Shown: positions 47,875 to 59,589 of the stretch, in pieces
How the letters are laid out: every line of letters begins with the position of its first letter
How positions within the stretch are numbered: the stretch's first letter is position 1
Source: Pyxicephalus adspersus
Lineage: Eukaryota > Chordata > Amphibia > Anura > Pyxicephalidae
Direction of reading: 5' to 3'
NCBI RefSeq assembly: GCF_032062135.1
Contig: NC_092859.1
Location: 50,839,331-50,903,330 of the forward strand
Length of the DNA stretch: 64,000 nucleotides
Made by a program: the position numbers and the translations under genes
The notes under the pieces: model-generated
What the model was told of the DNA's origin: nothing
Databases searched by the model: none
Seen by the model: the letters and a program-made list of their open reading frames with translations, nothing else

Positions 47875-49188
47875 AACTGTACTGTACAGTGCCACAACCC
47901 CCTACTGCCTGATAGTCTTACCAGAGGGATGTGGCAGCCCAGGAGGAGAGGGGACTATTCCATCTTAGGAATATCTTACACCCCGTGGAGAAGAGGTTGC
48001 GCTCCTTTTTGGAACTTCAGACCCAATTTGACCTCTCACAAACAGCCTTTTTTGCGTATCTGCAGATTGGACACTATGCCCTCTCCCTCACTTAGGCCTC
48101 TAGGTTTACAGAAACTACTTCCTTTGAGAGGATATGCATGCTAAAAGTCTGGTTTCTTCAATTTACCGCCTCCTTCATTCAACCATACGAGGGATTTCTG
48201 GTAAATTTGCATATATGAGCACCTGGAAATCTATTCTAGGCCACACTTTGGACAGCGATGAGTAGTTAGATATCTGGGAAGCAGCACAAAAAAGCTCGAT
48301 CTGTACATTATATTAGGAAAATTTGTACAAAATAATATTTCGATGGTACCACATACCGGATGTGTTGCACAGGTTGTTTCCCGCTGTGGACCTTATTTGC
48401 TGGCGATGTGGGACACAGAGGGGAACCCTGGAACATGTGTTCTGGTATTGTCCCTTTATTCAGAGTTATTGGGACTGAGTCCAAAAACTGCTTCAAAATG
48501 TGACCCAACAACAGCTTTTACTAGATCCGCTTAAACATTTTTTGGGGCTACCCTTTACAAGCCTCCCAAAACTTACTAGTAACTGATTGCCCAAACACTG
48601 GTGGCAGCTCGCACCCTGATTCCAAGCAGATGGAAATCCACCCTGCCTCCCTCTCTAGAGGATTCATATACCCGCATCCAGGATGTTCGCCTAATGGAAT
48701 ACCTTAGGGCCCTCATACAAAAAAAGGTGTATTGATTCGAATTGATTTGGGATCCATGGGACACCTACTACTCGCAAATGCATGACTAGGGAATAATTGT
48801 CCATACTTTACCCTGGAATATCTTACTATTAATGCCCACCTGCCCCTTCCTTCTCCTCCCTTTTATTGCTCCTGATTGGTAATATTATGACTTATTACAC
48901 GTTTTTGTTTTTATTGTGTGGTTTTTTACTTTTTTTTTTTTCCCTTTCTTTTTTCATTCATATGTTTCTAGCAATATTGGATGGGATTCTATTTCTGACT
49001 CTGGACTCAATATTATCTGAACGTAGCATTTACCACCTTAGACAGACATATTCTTCGATTGTTTTGTATCTTGCCCCCCCTCCCCATATGTTTATTTTGT
49101 ATTATGCATATTGATCCTATACCTGTATTGCTGTGTTTCTTGTTTATACTTACAGAAAATTCAATAAAACGTCAGTTTAAAAAAAAAA
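47875..49188 (+). pseudogene. 5'-truncated L1/Tx1-type LINE with target duplication
   Basis: The coding part is the ORF2 C-terminal domain: RWYHIPDVLHRLFP, then CWRCGTQRGTLEHVFWYCPF (zinc-like CxxC...H...C block of L1 ORF2) and YWDWVQKLLQ, in shifting frames, to about 48730. The 3' UTR includes a C-run (49075-49081) and ends TTCAATAAAACGTCAGTTTA plus an A-run. GACTGTATGGT stands on both sides (47864-47874 and 49189-49199). The structure is a textbook target-primed insertion that started at the 3' end and stopped early. Confidence 0.9.
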
Positions 49189-49199
49189 GACTGTATGGT

Positions 49200-49784
49200 G
49201 GTTTTTCCAATGATATTTGTGAAAATACTTATATATTAGGTAAATCAGTCTTTGAGGCCCATTATCACATGTTAGAGTTGCCAAGGGTGATCTCCTTGCA
49301 AACAGTCTGCCTAGAAACACCCACTCCTCTATTCTGACCAACTGATAAAAGCATTTGAGAAAATAGAGCATGCATTTTTTTGTTGTTTTTCAGGATGCTA
49401 AGTACAGCACCTTGCTGGTTCCTTACACAGATAAAAAAATAAGGTATGGAATGGAAATGGAAACGTTTTATTTAAACTTTTGTTGGGAAGGGGGCAGAGA
49501 GAGTATGGACAGCATAATATAATCAATTTAAAGATTTTTATTTTTAGAAATAACTTATATGACACTTCAATCCACTGTCAATTTCTCAGCCAGAGCTGAT
49601 GTGTGTGGCAATTTGTTGTTTGCTGGATTAAGACAACAAACCACGTACAAGTTCAATAAATGCCTTCACCAAGTGACTTGTGTGGAGACTGGAACAATGC
49701 TGCTGCAAAAGAACAGGCAGTGTCTGTTCTACTGTGTCTAGCTATCTTATAATTCTCTGAAAATCCAAAAAGAGAGGAAAAAAA

Positions 49785-49830
<46 letters not shown>

Positions 49831-49956
49831 CCCCAAACCATTATATTGTACCACTAAACTGAAGTAATATCTATCTGTAAGAACTGTAATCCACTTGCAC
49901 TTAGAACACAATAGAACCTAAAGTACCATATGTAGTTAAGTTATGAGTTTACTTAC
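49200..49956. other. Probable intron DNA, no other feature
   Basis: Contains only a (TA)n tract at 49789-49825. Lies just downstream of the JADE exon on the minus strand. Confidence 0.4.
49789..49825. repeat. (TA)n microsatellite
   Basis: Pure TA after an A-run. Confidence 0.95.
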
Positions 49957-50114
49957 CTGACCTGTGGCTGTGGTGCAGCATCTATATTTGCAGGCACTTG
50001 TACCCCTTTCTCCCAATCCTGCTTCCATGAATCAGCCAGTATGTAAAAGTCATCAGGGCCAAGCTGGTATGAGTCTGGTACTTTCATAGCCGTTATCAAA
50101 TCAGTGCGGAAAAC
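49957..50114 (-). CDS. JADE2: Internal coding exon of a JADE-family PHD-finger gene
   Basis: JADE proteins are scaffold subunits of HBO1 (KAT7) histone acetyltransferase complexes in the nucleus and bring PHD fingers that read histone H3. This 158-bp exon encodes 52 codons plus two bases, without stops: [18 protein letters not shown], then [19 protein letters not shown], then [15 protein letters not shown]. It corresponds to the conserved block before the PHD fingers, in the N-terminal part called EPL1-like. The acceptor (ATTTATTTCAG at 50115-50125) and donor (GTAAGT at 49951-49956) are strong. PDSYQLxPDDxYILAD is closest to JADE2 (PHF15); JADE1 has LHDSYQLNPDEYYVLAD-type sequence and JADE3 differs more. 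Family assignment is firm, paralogue less so. No other JADE exon was found here, so flanking introns are large: at least 13.9 kb upstream if the gene continues. Confidence 0.9.
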
Positions 50115-51140
50115 CTGAAATAAATGAGAGAAACATGGTCATGTTTCTTTGTGAGTCAGTTATGTTACAAATCTCAAATACAACTGTGTCCTAGCAATAA
50201 GGCTATTTTGTGTTAATATTTATGATCCTTCAGTATAAACTACAACACAGTTACAGATAATATTGGGTAGTTCAAACGTCCCTTTTACAATAAAACATAC
50301 TTACCTGCCTGTTCGCAATTTACTTTAAATAAAAGTATTTCAGCTGCGTAGTGCATGATCTAGAATGCTGACTAATTATTTGGAATTTCCAGGCCACATT
50401 TGGCAAGTTCACATCTATAAATGTTTTCAGATAAAACTTCATGCCAGCAAGTTCCCTTATTTGTGTGGACTGTCAAAATATGGACACTACACATAGAAAA
50501 AATGGAATAGTGAAAAGTATCAAAGTTCTTATCTGCTGTATGTGATTTTTTAAGTCTTCTGATGTGTTAATCTAATCTATGGACTCCAAACTTGTATGCA
50601 TGAGTGTATGTATAGACTCTAAGTTTTGCTGCAACAATGCTAAAAAGTTAATGCAAGGTGGAATTGTTTATCTATATCATTCCTCCTTGTCTCTGACTGT
50701 GAGCCATTGCCAGAACTCAACATCTAAATATTCAGTATGAGTTGTCACTGTGAATCTTTTACAAGTTTTTGTAAGTTCCATAAAAAATATTTTTATGAAA
50801 GTCCAAAGTCCAGGAGAGTGCTAAAGACAAGGCTCTTTTTCCTCACGTGTCAGTGATGATATGTAAAGTAATTGTGCCATAAGATTTAATTTCACCAGAG
50901 CTGGGGAGCTCTTTACAGAGGAGGCAATTACATGCATGACACTACTTTTTATACCTGCTGATAAATGGTACAGCTGGTGAAATGTACTTGTTTGCCATCT
51001 ATTAGGGCTGTAAATTAGGGATTCATATATTTTGCGCACACTGCCAACTCCCAGGTTATTTATCACCAAAAATACAATGTTCATAGAGACCAAACTAGGA
51101 ATAAATCTATGAAGTTCGCCCAGTACTAAAGCCAAGAGCA
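50115..51140. other. Probable JADE intron; one family B fragment
   Basis: Family B block at 50270-50340 (ATAAAACATACTTACCTGCC). No upstream JADE exon seen. Confidence 0.4.
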
Positions 51141-51149
51141 TTCATGAAA

Positions 51150-51872
51150 AAAATTCTAGCAGGCAGTGGTCCCTGCAGATTCAGGAGGTCTGTGCCTTCC
51201 TCAGGTTCACCCACCTTGCACTCCTGTGCTGCCAGCACCAACTCCAGAATCCCAGTTCCTGCTCACTTCCTGGTCCAGGTCATATGAGTCTGTCAGCTGC
51301 CCCTTTATCTCAGAGAACTAGAGAGTTCCGCAGATGCACTCCACCTGCTGGCAGGCATGTGAACACCACCTGGGAATGCCTCTTCACCAGCACTCCCTCT
51401 GGTGGTTGGTTAGGAGTCTGCAGGTCAAATGACTTCTATCCATCACATGACCTTCCCTTTTTTAAGGAATTGGCTGGCAACAGGAATTTGCCTGAACAAG
51501 GAGTTCCCTTAAGCTCTGTTCCCAGGTTCCAGCTGGTTTTGTCTGCATCTCCAGTTGCTGTCTCCCTTGTGTACCGACTCTGGCTTTGGCCCTTGACTAT
51601 TCCTGTTTGTCGCCTGCTCTGATTTCTGACTTGTTTGACCATGCTCCTGTCTCATGTCCCGACACCTCCCCTGATTCCTATCTGTCAGCAGTCACCTGTC
51701 TCTGCGTGCACAGAGGCCGCAACCTGGCAGCTGCATGCAGCGTAACAGCCTCACCTGTAGAGGCTCTGGAGAAGACCGGGCAGCTGCTTAGACTCTGCAC
51801 CCTGTGCACGTCTCTGGTTACTGGGCTGGTGACATGGAGGGTCCACCATCCTATGCCCAGTGGCATCGTGAC
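51150..51872 (+). mobile_element. LTR-like repeat, family A copy 2
   Basis: A GC-rich block that shares AGAGGCTCTGGAGAAGACC and GCTTAGACTCTGCACC with the probable solo LTR at 7685. The right end GGCATCGTGACA matches the AAGCGTGACA end. Left end not resolved. No coding domain. Confidence 0.5.
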
Positions 51873-53734
51873 ATCATGCCAACATAAATTTTCCCCAGCA
51901 GTTAGTTAAGCCATGTAAAATAACCTAACGATTAGGTGGAAAGGCAGAGTGAGAGAGTTATCTAGTATGAAAGTAATATGTGATATTTTTGGTGAAAGAT
52001 TTGGGAAGCAAAACAAAATTTGCCACTTATATATGCTGTAAAGGTTTTAACAAATGTTATTGCAGAAAATTACCAACTGTATTTGCATCAAAAATATTAG
52101 ACCGTAAAATCACGTACATCAGATGCCAAAATTGTTCTGCAACCTGCAAACCCAGCTTTACTATATGTCACAAAGCACTGTGCAAACTTACCCAAAAAGC
52201 CTACACAATATTTAAAACAAAGATAGGGATCTTTATTTTAGACCTTTGAACTGTAATTTTGAAATCTTAATGGACCAAGAACAACACTCATAAGGATCCT
52301 TATCAGAATGTGTTAGTGATATGAATGGAACATTTTGTGCAGTATATTGCTAACATAATAAAAATATTATAATGAAAGTATCTAAAACCAAAAACATTTG
52401 GTCCTTACTATTGAGATAGTCCCTTTTTGTGTTGTCCTGGTCCCCAAGATAAGGTAGATAAAATGTTACAGTTGTCACTTGAACAACACATGGGGGACGG
52501 TCTTCCAATAGGGACACTAGTTCTAGTAACATGTAACTAAAATAGTATTTTACAAAATACTCAAAAGAAACCAGAACTTTTACAGGATACCACAGAAACA
52601 ACATTATTAGCAATCAAGGATCAATACAAATGATTCTACAAATCTTTGGACTGTAGCATACATTATACCATGTTTGTTTTTAAACCAGCAAAACATGTCC
52701 TAGTAATATCATCACATAAAATATTTTAGACATATTCTCTGATTTTTTTGTAGCATATATTTGTACATCTATTGGGGTGGTGAGATTAATGACATTCAAA
52801 AAAGATTACTAATGCACAGTTTGTGGCTAGGTGTGAACTGATGGACATTCAATTGTTTGTTCTTCCTAGATCCTTGATCTTTAACAACCCTTATAATCTG
52901 AGGAAATGCAGAGAAAACCAACACTTTAAACAGGTGAACAACCTCTCTGACTTCATTCCCTGTGACTACATAAATTTAAAGTCATATCTTTTTAAAAAAA
53001 TACAAAAAAATAAAAAAGACAATACACTTTGTCCTGTCCTTGCCCTCAAGATAGGATTCCCCTTTGATCTAATTCATTCAAATCGCAAACATCATGTTTT
53101 TTAAAACTACTACAAAATAATGAAACCTCAAAGTGATGGAATGCCGGAAGCAAAAGACTGATTAATAGATATTAAGCGCCTACAAACTTCGCAACTTTGC
53201 TTTCTAAACAATGGAAAAGACAAAGTTAAACAGCTTTAGGTAAAAAAAAAACATTTTTGTTTAGATGTTGCATACTATTATTGTATATTTATTTGTGGAA
53301 AAAAGGAACCAAGGCTCAACCCTAACTGTAACTCAACCCTAACTGTTTAAGAGGATTTGAATTAACTAGATAAAAATCATGAAGAAGAGATGGATTTCTT
53401 GTGAAGTGGTACCCACTGTTCAATGCCAATATTGCTTAAAAATGTGCCTTCTCCTGCGAACAATGTAGTACTAAAAAGACCACCTACTGAGTGATATAAT
53501 GTATAAATAAACACGTTGTACAACCAGCAAAGGCCAGGACCATAAGAAGCCACATTATGTTGATCTGACATCAGTGATCACTATTTTAGATGAGGGACAA
53601 ATATTGGACTTTTCTTTGTTTATAATTGTGTCTTATGTGTAATGTGTCTGTATGTGTAATGACTAAACAATGTATATCTGCGATGCTTAAAAAGCTTGAT
53701 GAAGTCACTTTATTGCCGCACAAATATTTTTTAT
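51873..53734. other. No feature seen
   Basis: AT-rich DNA; open frames at 51980-53104 lack recognisable domains. Confidence 0.35.
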
Positions 53735-55190
53735 TTTTTTTAAATTGTAGTTTTTACGGATAACATGGTACAATAAGGGGGGAAATTTTGGGGAAAAAAA
53801 GGGAGTAGGCAAGAAGAGAATAAACAGGAAAAAAATATAAAAAAAAGATACTTTATACGTATTTCAAGTTAGTACATGTGTAGAGGTCATATCAGTACAT
53901 AAAAGAACAGTGTCCAACAGATAAAACAGATTGCAGACTGGGGCTTCTAGTCTATAGGTATGCAAGTTGAAGTGGTTGTTAAAATATGTATTTCCCAAAA
54001 ACATCTACTAACTTTATGTTTTCTTGATAATTGCTATAACTTCAGCACATTGGTTCTTGAATTTTTAAAGCTCTCCAAGGCTGGAGAGGATACACATTCT
54101 TCAGTGATGCTGGGTGATCCAGCAAACTTGGAATGGATCTGTTCCAGGATTCAAAACATTTGCTAGCCAATATCAAATTACTTCAAAGATATCCTTTCCA
54201 GATTTCCCGGATTACCCAGCTTCACTGATAAGTGTATTCTCCCCAGCCTTGGAGAGCTTTAATAAATCAGGCTCATTGTGTAAGTGTTAAAGAGGCTCAT
54301 GCAAGGGAACAACGAATCGAGAAGTCTTTAGCATTAGTTCAGAGGCTTAATTGGACACCTGTGAATTTTAAACATCCCAATCCTCCCATGTAAGATCAAA
54401 CGCCTGCTTTTTTACCAAAGTAGTTAGGTACTACATCAGTCAGACATCTTGGATGTGTTTATAAAGATCGTCTATGGAAGGGGGAGGGTGGATTTCTATT
54501 TGGAAGGGATAAGTGTGTGAGCTGCCACCAGGAGAAGTGTTACGGGAGATACAGATATTGGTAGGCCAAGCAGGTGTGTGAGTAGATCCAGTGTATTCTG
54601 GTGGTGCCTGACATCCTAAAGTAACCCATTAACTCTGAGCCAGTAATCCTGGATAATGGGGCACCACCAGAATATTTATATGTATATATGTAAGTTCAAG
54701 GATGCCACTATGAGTGTTGCACCGCCAACAAATTGTGCTGGAGCTGGGAAATAGGGGGTGAAGAACCTCTGGGGGTATGGTAACAACGAAATAGGATTTT
54801 TTCTTAGAAGTTTTCCTGTAAATAGTGCAGATTTCATGGACTGCTTTCCCAGATCTGGGACCAGGTTTCAGCGTCAAGTACCTGCCCCAGGATTTTCCTC
54901 CAGGTGGTCATGTAAGGGAATTTGGCAATTAGTGGACGGCTGGTGTTATGCAGTACCTTGTAATTGGGTGAAATTAAACCCTTAGGGTGTGAGCCCTCTC
55001 CACACAGCCTTTCAAACCCGGTGGGGTCAGTAAACCTAGTAAAGGAGCCTAACGTATCTGCAAATAGGCCTAAAATGAGGTGCGGATAGGTCATATTTCT
55101 CCTTTAATTCTGGGATATTCTTTGATATTGCAGAGGAAAAGCTGTCTGGGATCTATGGTATCAAGATAATTGATGTTATTACCAACATAG
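53735..55190 (-). pseudogene. L1/Tx1-type LINE 3' part, with MITE inside
   Basis: Minus strand from about 55160: MTYPHLILGLFADT, KFPYMTTWRKILGQVLD, then CWRCNTHSGIL (the ORF2 C-terminal CxxC block, about 54730), then a frame-broken LVVPHYPGL-type stretch. The 3' UTR passes 54490 and, after an inserted MITE, ends in an AATTTAAAAAAAATAAAAAA tail at about 53735-53750. Several frameshifts. It belongs with the inverted RT segment next to it. Confidence 0.75.
54060..54272. mobile_element. Palindromic MITE family C, copy 4
   Basis: Left arm TTTTTAAAGCTCTCCAAGGC, GGGTGATCCAGCAAAC; right arm inverted, ending AATAAATCAGGCT. Lies inside the 3' UTR of the L1 on the minus strand, so it is younger than that L1. 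Confidence 0.85.
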
Positions 55191-55199
55191 GGGAGACCA

Positions 55200-55632
55200 G
55201 TTTGTATTTAGTATAGGAGGTTTAACAGTTGGTCGCATGGAAAACAAGGTGACGGCATATGCCAATGACCTTTTGTTCTATATAACTAGCCCCATAGTGA
55301 CAAAACCTAATCTTCTAGCAGAATTAAGACGATTCAAGAATTTATCAAATTATAAAATAAATCTTCAAAAATCACTCAATGTGTCCCTTCCTTCACTCTG
55401 GACATTGCAACCCAATTTCCCCTTTAAATGGGCCAGAACATCCATAAAATATTTGGGTACTCAAATCGAACTAAATTTTCTTCCACTACTCAATACGATC
55501 TGCAAGGATTTGCAGAAGTGGGGACAATTGGTTTGCACATGGTTCAGTAGGTGCAATATACTGAAAATGAATGTGATGCCCAGACTTCTGTATCTGCTGC
55601 AGGTCAGAGTACCTGCATTGACAAAGAGGTAG
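55200..55632 (+). pseudogene. L1/Tx1-type RT segment in inverted orientation
   Basis: Encodes KVTAYANDLLFY (YADD motif with first D replaced by N), SNYKINLQKS, IKYLGTQIE and NILKMNVMPRLLYLLQ, i.e. RT palm and thumb. It faces away from the L1 3' part that adjoins it at 53735-55190. In element order this segment comes directly 5' of the minus-strand part, so the two look like one insertion with a 5' inversion. Confidence 0.8.
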
Positions 55633-56172
55633 TCTATGGGGGTGTGATTTTGATGTGGGGGCCGAATAGGGGCAGACAGGTGATGTATTCTCCAAACATG
55701 ATATAGGTGGTAGCATTTAATTAACCGCCGTAGAGCTTGGGAATGATGGACCACTGTGGATGATAGAGGGCAAACAGAGGTAGACAGTCGGTCGAATGTA
55801 AGGAAAAAAATCAGGTTAAAGTCACCCTAATCACTAAACTACCATCCCATGGTGTTGGCATAAAATATGCTCCCATATAAGGTCTAAGATTATTGCTTCA
55901 TGTCATTTCTTGTTATGTTAAATTTCTGCCACTTGTGATGCAGTGCTGTTGCAGACCCGGAATGCTTTAGAACTTTTGCAAATATATAAAAGTCCAAATA
56001 TGACCACTTGTGGTATTAATTTCTTTTAATGATTCATCTCCTTGGTATTTTATTTTATTTACAAAGTTAGCAACCAAAAAATAAAGTTCAAGGGGAATTA
56101 ATGCTTTTTTCTGTCTTGCTTCTTTATTGTCCAAATTGTCCATCTATAGAGAGTGACAGAAGATTGTATAGC
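55633..56172. other. Possible further L1 sequence, then no feature
   Basis: 55630-55860 on the minus strand has vaguely L1-like frames (PQWSIIPKLYGG) that I could not place. No feature from 55861 on. Confidence 0.25.
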
Positions 56173-57190
56173 TGTCATGCTTAGTGAGACAGATCCACTA
56201 GGGGGGGGGGCTACAGCTTGCACAAAAGTGGTGGGAGCCTCAAGAAGGGCCAAGGCCCAGAGTCTAAGCAGCAACAAGGTCTTCTCTAGAGCCTCTAGTA
56301 ATGAGGATGTTGTGCTGCTGGTTACCGCCAGCTTGCGGTCTCTGGGCACACCAGGGTGGGCAGGAAGATACACGGAACCAAACCACTAAGCAGAAGAATC
56401 GTCAAGGAAGGTTAGGGTCTGGGAGGCAGCAAGCAAGAGAAGTCTGGTCACAAACCGGGGGTCAAATATCAGGGATCCAGGAAATAAACACCAGTGACAC
56501 AGGGGCCGCTGCAGACACAGGGTATAAGGCTTAGATCAATACTGATATGACCCAGACACCAATCCCACAAATTATGCCGCAGTCTTCGCCTATAGCAGCC
56601 CCCACTCAGCCTCGGTGAGACTGGTTGTGTCTACCAGCACTCGGTTTCCCCAGGACTTGGTGCGCAAAGGATGGTGTCTGGAGATAGGCCAGCAGCCGAC
56701 CCAGTGCCCACCAATGCAGAGTACAGAGCCACAAATGCAGAGAAAGAAGTGACAGGTAATCAAAAAAAACTAGCCGAGGTCAGAAACACAGGAACACAGT
56801 CAATCCAGCGAAGTAAAAAAGGCAAAGGCAAAAACAGAGTCGGGGTCACAAGCAGAGGTCGGTCCAGGCAGGGTTCAAATGGATAGTCAGAAACAGGCAC
56901 AGGTCAGTAACAGAGAGAACTCATAAAAACACTCCAACACAGTTAAGCCCAGCAGACGCTATAACAGGCACCTCTGAATGAGAGCAGAGGCTAAAAAGCC
57001 CCAGCAGCCAATGCCAGCCTGGGATTAACAGGAACTACTCAGCTAATCAGCTGCACACAACTCAATTCCCTTCAGCTGTGCAGCCCTAGTGCAGAGGATG
57101 CTAAGGAAAATCTCAGCCACAGAGATGCTGCAACCTACAGGGCACTGATCCTGCAACCCCAGTGCTACCACAAGCGCAGTGGCTAGAGAG
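56173..57190 (-). mobile_element. LTR-like repeat, family A copy 3
   Basis: On the minus strand it ends AAGCATGACA (plus: TGTCATGCTTAGTGAGACAG at 56173) and has the shared AGAGGCTCTAGAGAAGACC and GCTTAGACTCTGGGC block. The opposite end near 57190 has GCGCTTGTGG. About 1 kb long, GC-rich. Longer than copy 1 with a different 5' half. Confidence 0.5.
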
Positions 57191-57499
57191 AATCAATTTC
57201 TTGGTTTCAGCTTCTCATTTCATGTGGTGAGTTTCATAGCCAACCAACAAATATTTGCATTAGGTTGCAAAAAATTTAAATAAATATTTTCCTAGCCACG
57301 AAAGAAACCAAAGCCAAACGAAGAAGAAAAGAGTAAAATCTTACATGTAGAGTAGAATACTTACTTTAAAAATGGCATTAACAGTTCAAATTACTGTGGA
57401 AGTGATAGTCACAACCAGGGAGCCATTATTTTAGATAAACAATCTTTTCCTAAGTTCCAGCCATTAAAATATTACTCTGAAAAGAAAAACTTAAAATAT

Positions 57500-59286
57500 T
57501 TTTGCTCACAGCTGATGTTAACAAAGCAATAAGGAACAATAAAAGGGCATTCCAAAAATGTAAAAAAGGATCACCTTCATCATTTGAAAACTATAAAGAA
57601 TATAACAAAAGATGTAAAAAGGAGATAAAATGTGCAAAACTTCAAAATGAAAGACAGATTGCAAAGGAAGAGAAATACACCCCCCCCCCCCCCTCAAAAA
57701 AAATAAAAAATTAAATACATCAATAGTAAAAAGATCAGATCTGAGCATGTAGGCCACTTAAAGGATGTCTCTGGGTTGGTAACAGGATAAAGAAAAGGCG
57801 GATTTACCAAACTCTTTTTTTAGCTCTGTGTACACAAAGGAAACTGTCAGAGCTCAAGTCCAAATTCATAATAGCAATGTCACTACCTTGAATGAGTCAG
57901 CATGGCTTCAAGAAAGACAGAAGTTGTCAAACAAATTAGGTAAAGGAATTAGGTAAACAGGTAGATTGTGGATTAGCAGTTTATATAGTGTACTTGGACT
58001 TTGTGAAAGCATTTGATACTGCACACCACAGACGGTTAATATGCAGGTTAGGGTCAAAAGGTTTAGAAAAGTCAATCTGTAAATGGATAGAGAACTGGCT
58101 TAAAGACCACATCCAGAGAGTTGTAATTAATGATTCATACTCTGAATGGTCTAAGGTTATTAGTGGTGTACCCCAGGGTTCAGTGTTGGGACCTTTACTG
58201 TTTAACATCTTTATCACTGATATGGAGTTTGGGATTAAAAGTACCATTTCTGTGTTTGCAGATGACACCAAACTATGTAATGGAATTATGTCCATACAGG
58301 ATGTCTATAATCTACAAGCAGACCTGGATGTACTGTTTGATTGGGCAGCCAAGTAGCAAATGACATTTAATATAGATAAATGTAAAGTTATGCACTTGGG
58401 GGCTAACAACATGCATGCTTCATACTGTGTAGGGGGAATACATTTGGGGATAGTCAGAAATGGAAAAGGATCTGGGTGTTCTGGTAGATCATAGACCTAA
58501 TAACAGCATGCAATACCAACCTGCAATATTTAAAGCTAGTAAAGAAAAGTATTAAAAGAGGAATAGACTGCAGAGATGGAGACATATTCCTGCCCCTGTA
58601 CAAAGCACTGGTCAGACCACATCTGGAATATGCAGTCCAGTTTTGGGCACCAGTTCACAAAAAGGACATTGTGGAATTGGAAAGAGTGCGGAGAAGGGCA
58701 ACTAAACCAATGGAAGGAATGGAGGAGCTCTGCTATGAGGAGAGATTAGCTGAACTGAATCTATTCTCCCTTGAGAAGAGACGTTTAAGGGGGGATATGA
58801 TCACCCTGTATAAATATATAAACAGTCCATATAGAAAACTCTGTTCTTAATAATTCACTTTGAGATCATTACAAAGAACAGGAGGGCACTCTTTGCGTTT
58901 GGAGGAAAAGAAGTTTAAGCTCCAGATAAGGAAAGGATTCTTCACTGTAAGGTCTGTGGAATCGGCTCCCTCAGGAAGTAGTTTTTAGCAACTACTATAG
59001 ATTGCTGGATGAAAAAGAAAAATAGGTGTTTTTCTAGAAGCACAGAATATAACTGGTTATTAAGAATTCAAAGTAAAGATAACAGAGACTGTTAATCCAG
59101 GGAAGATCTGATTGACTCATGGAATCAGGGAGGAATTTTTTTCCCGTTGAAGCAAATTGTACCAGGGTTTTTTTGCCTTCCTCTGGAGCAACTATGTCTG
59201 ATAGGGTTTTATATCTGGGATATGTTTATTTCCCTAGGGGCTGAACTTGATGGACTCTTTTTTCAACCTAACTTACTATGTAACTT
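57500..59286 (+). pseudogene. CR1-type LINE ORF2 with intact RT core
   Basis: Blocks in order: VNKAIRNNKRAF and YNKRCKKEIKCAK (pre-RT), PNSFFSSVYTKE-like sequence, then a clean 122-codon frame (57988-58356) with LDFVKAFDTAHH (motif A), SGVPQGSVLGPLLFNIF (motif B) and VFADDTKL (motif C), all catalytic aspartates kept. It stops at AAK* (58354). Further frames give LGANN, KDLGVLVDH, VQFWAP and EERLAELNLFSLEKRRLRG. The 3' end is TTTTTTCAACCTAACTTACT plus a TATGTAAC unit. A C-run at 57680 interrupts the 5' part. Same family as 26640-27264. Broken overall, 5'-truncated. Confidence 0.9.
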
Positions 59287-59589
59287 TGTTTCTCAACATT
59301 ATTGTCCTCTCCTGTCTTTTCCTATTATTCTAAATACCCAATCTAACACATTAAGAAGAATACAACTTTATAGCATCTTGATCTTGATCGGAGACTAAGT
59401 TTAATAATGCAGAAGGTATATATCACTGCATGTCTACATTTGTATGTAAAGTGTATTGTAGAAACATTTCAGGGATTATAATTTACCAATGGACTTATGT
59501 ACAAATTCCATCAATAACACTGGTTAACATACATTTTCTTGCCAAACAGATTAAAGTCATTTTCGATTATGTTTGATGTACAGATTGCA
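59287..59589. other. No feature seen
   Basis: AT-rich spacer between the CR1 end and the next element. Confidence 0.35.

Noticed and set aside
51143..51876. TCATG on both sides of family A copy 2, as a target duplication
   Set aside because: The left TCATG is not followed by a TGTCA-like end, so the match is probably chance.
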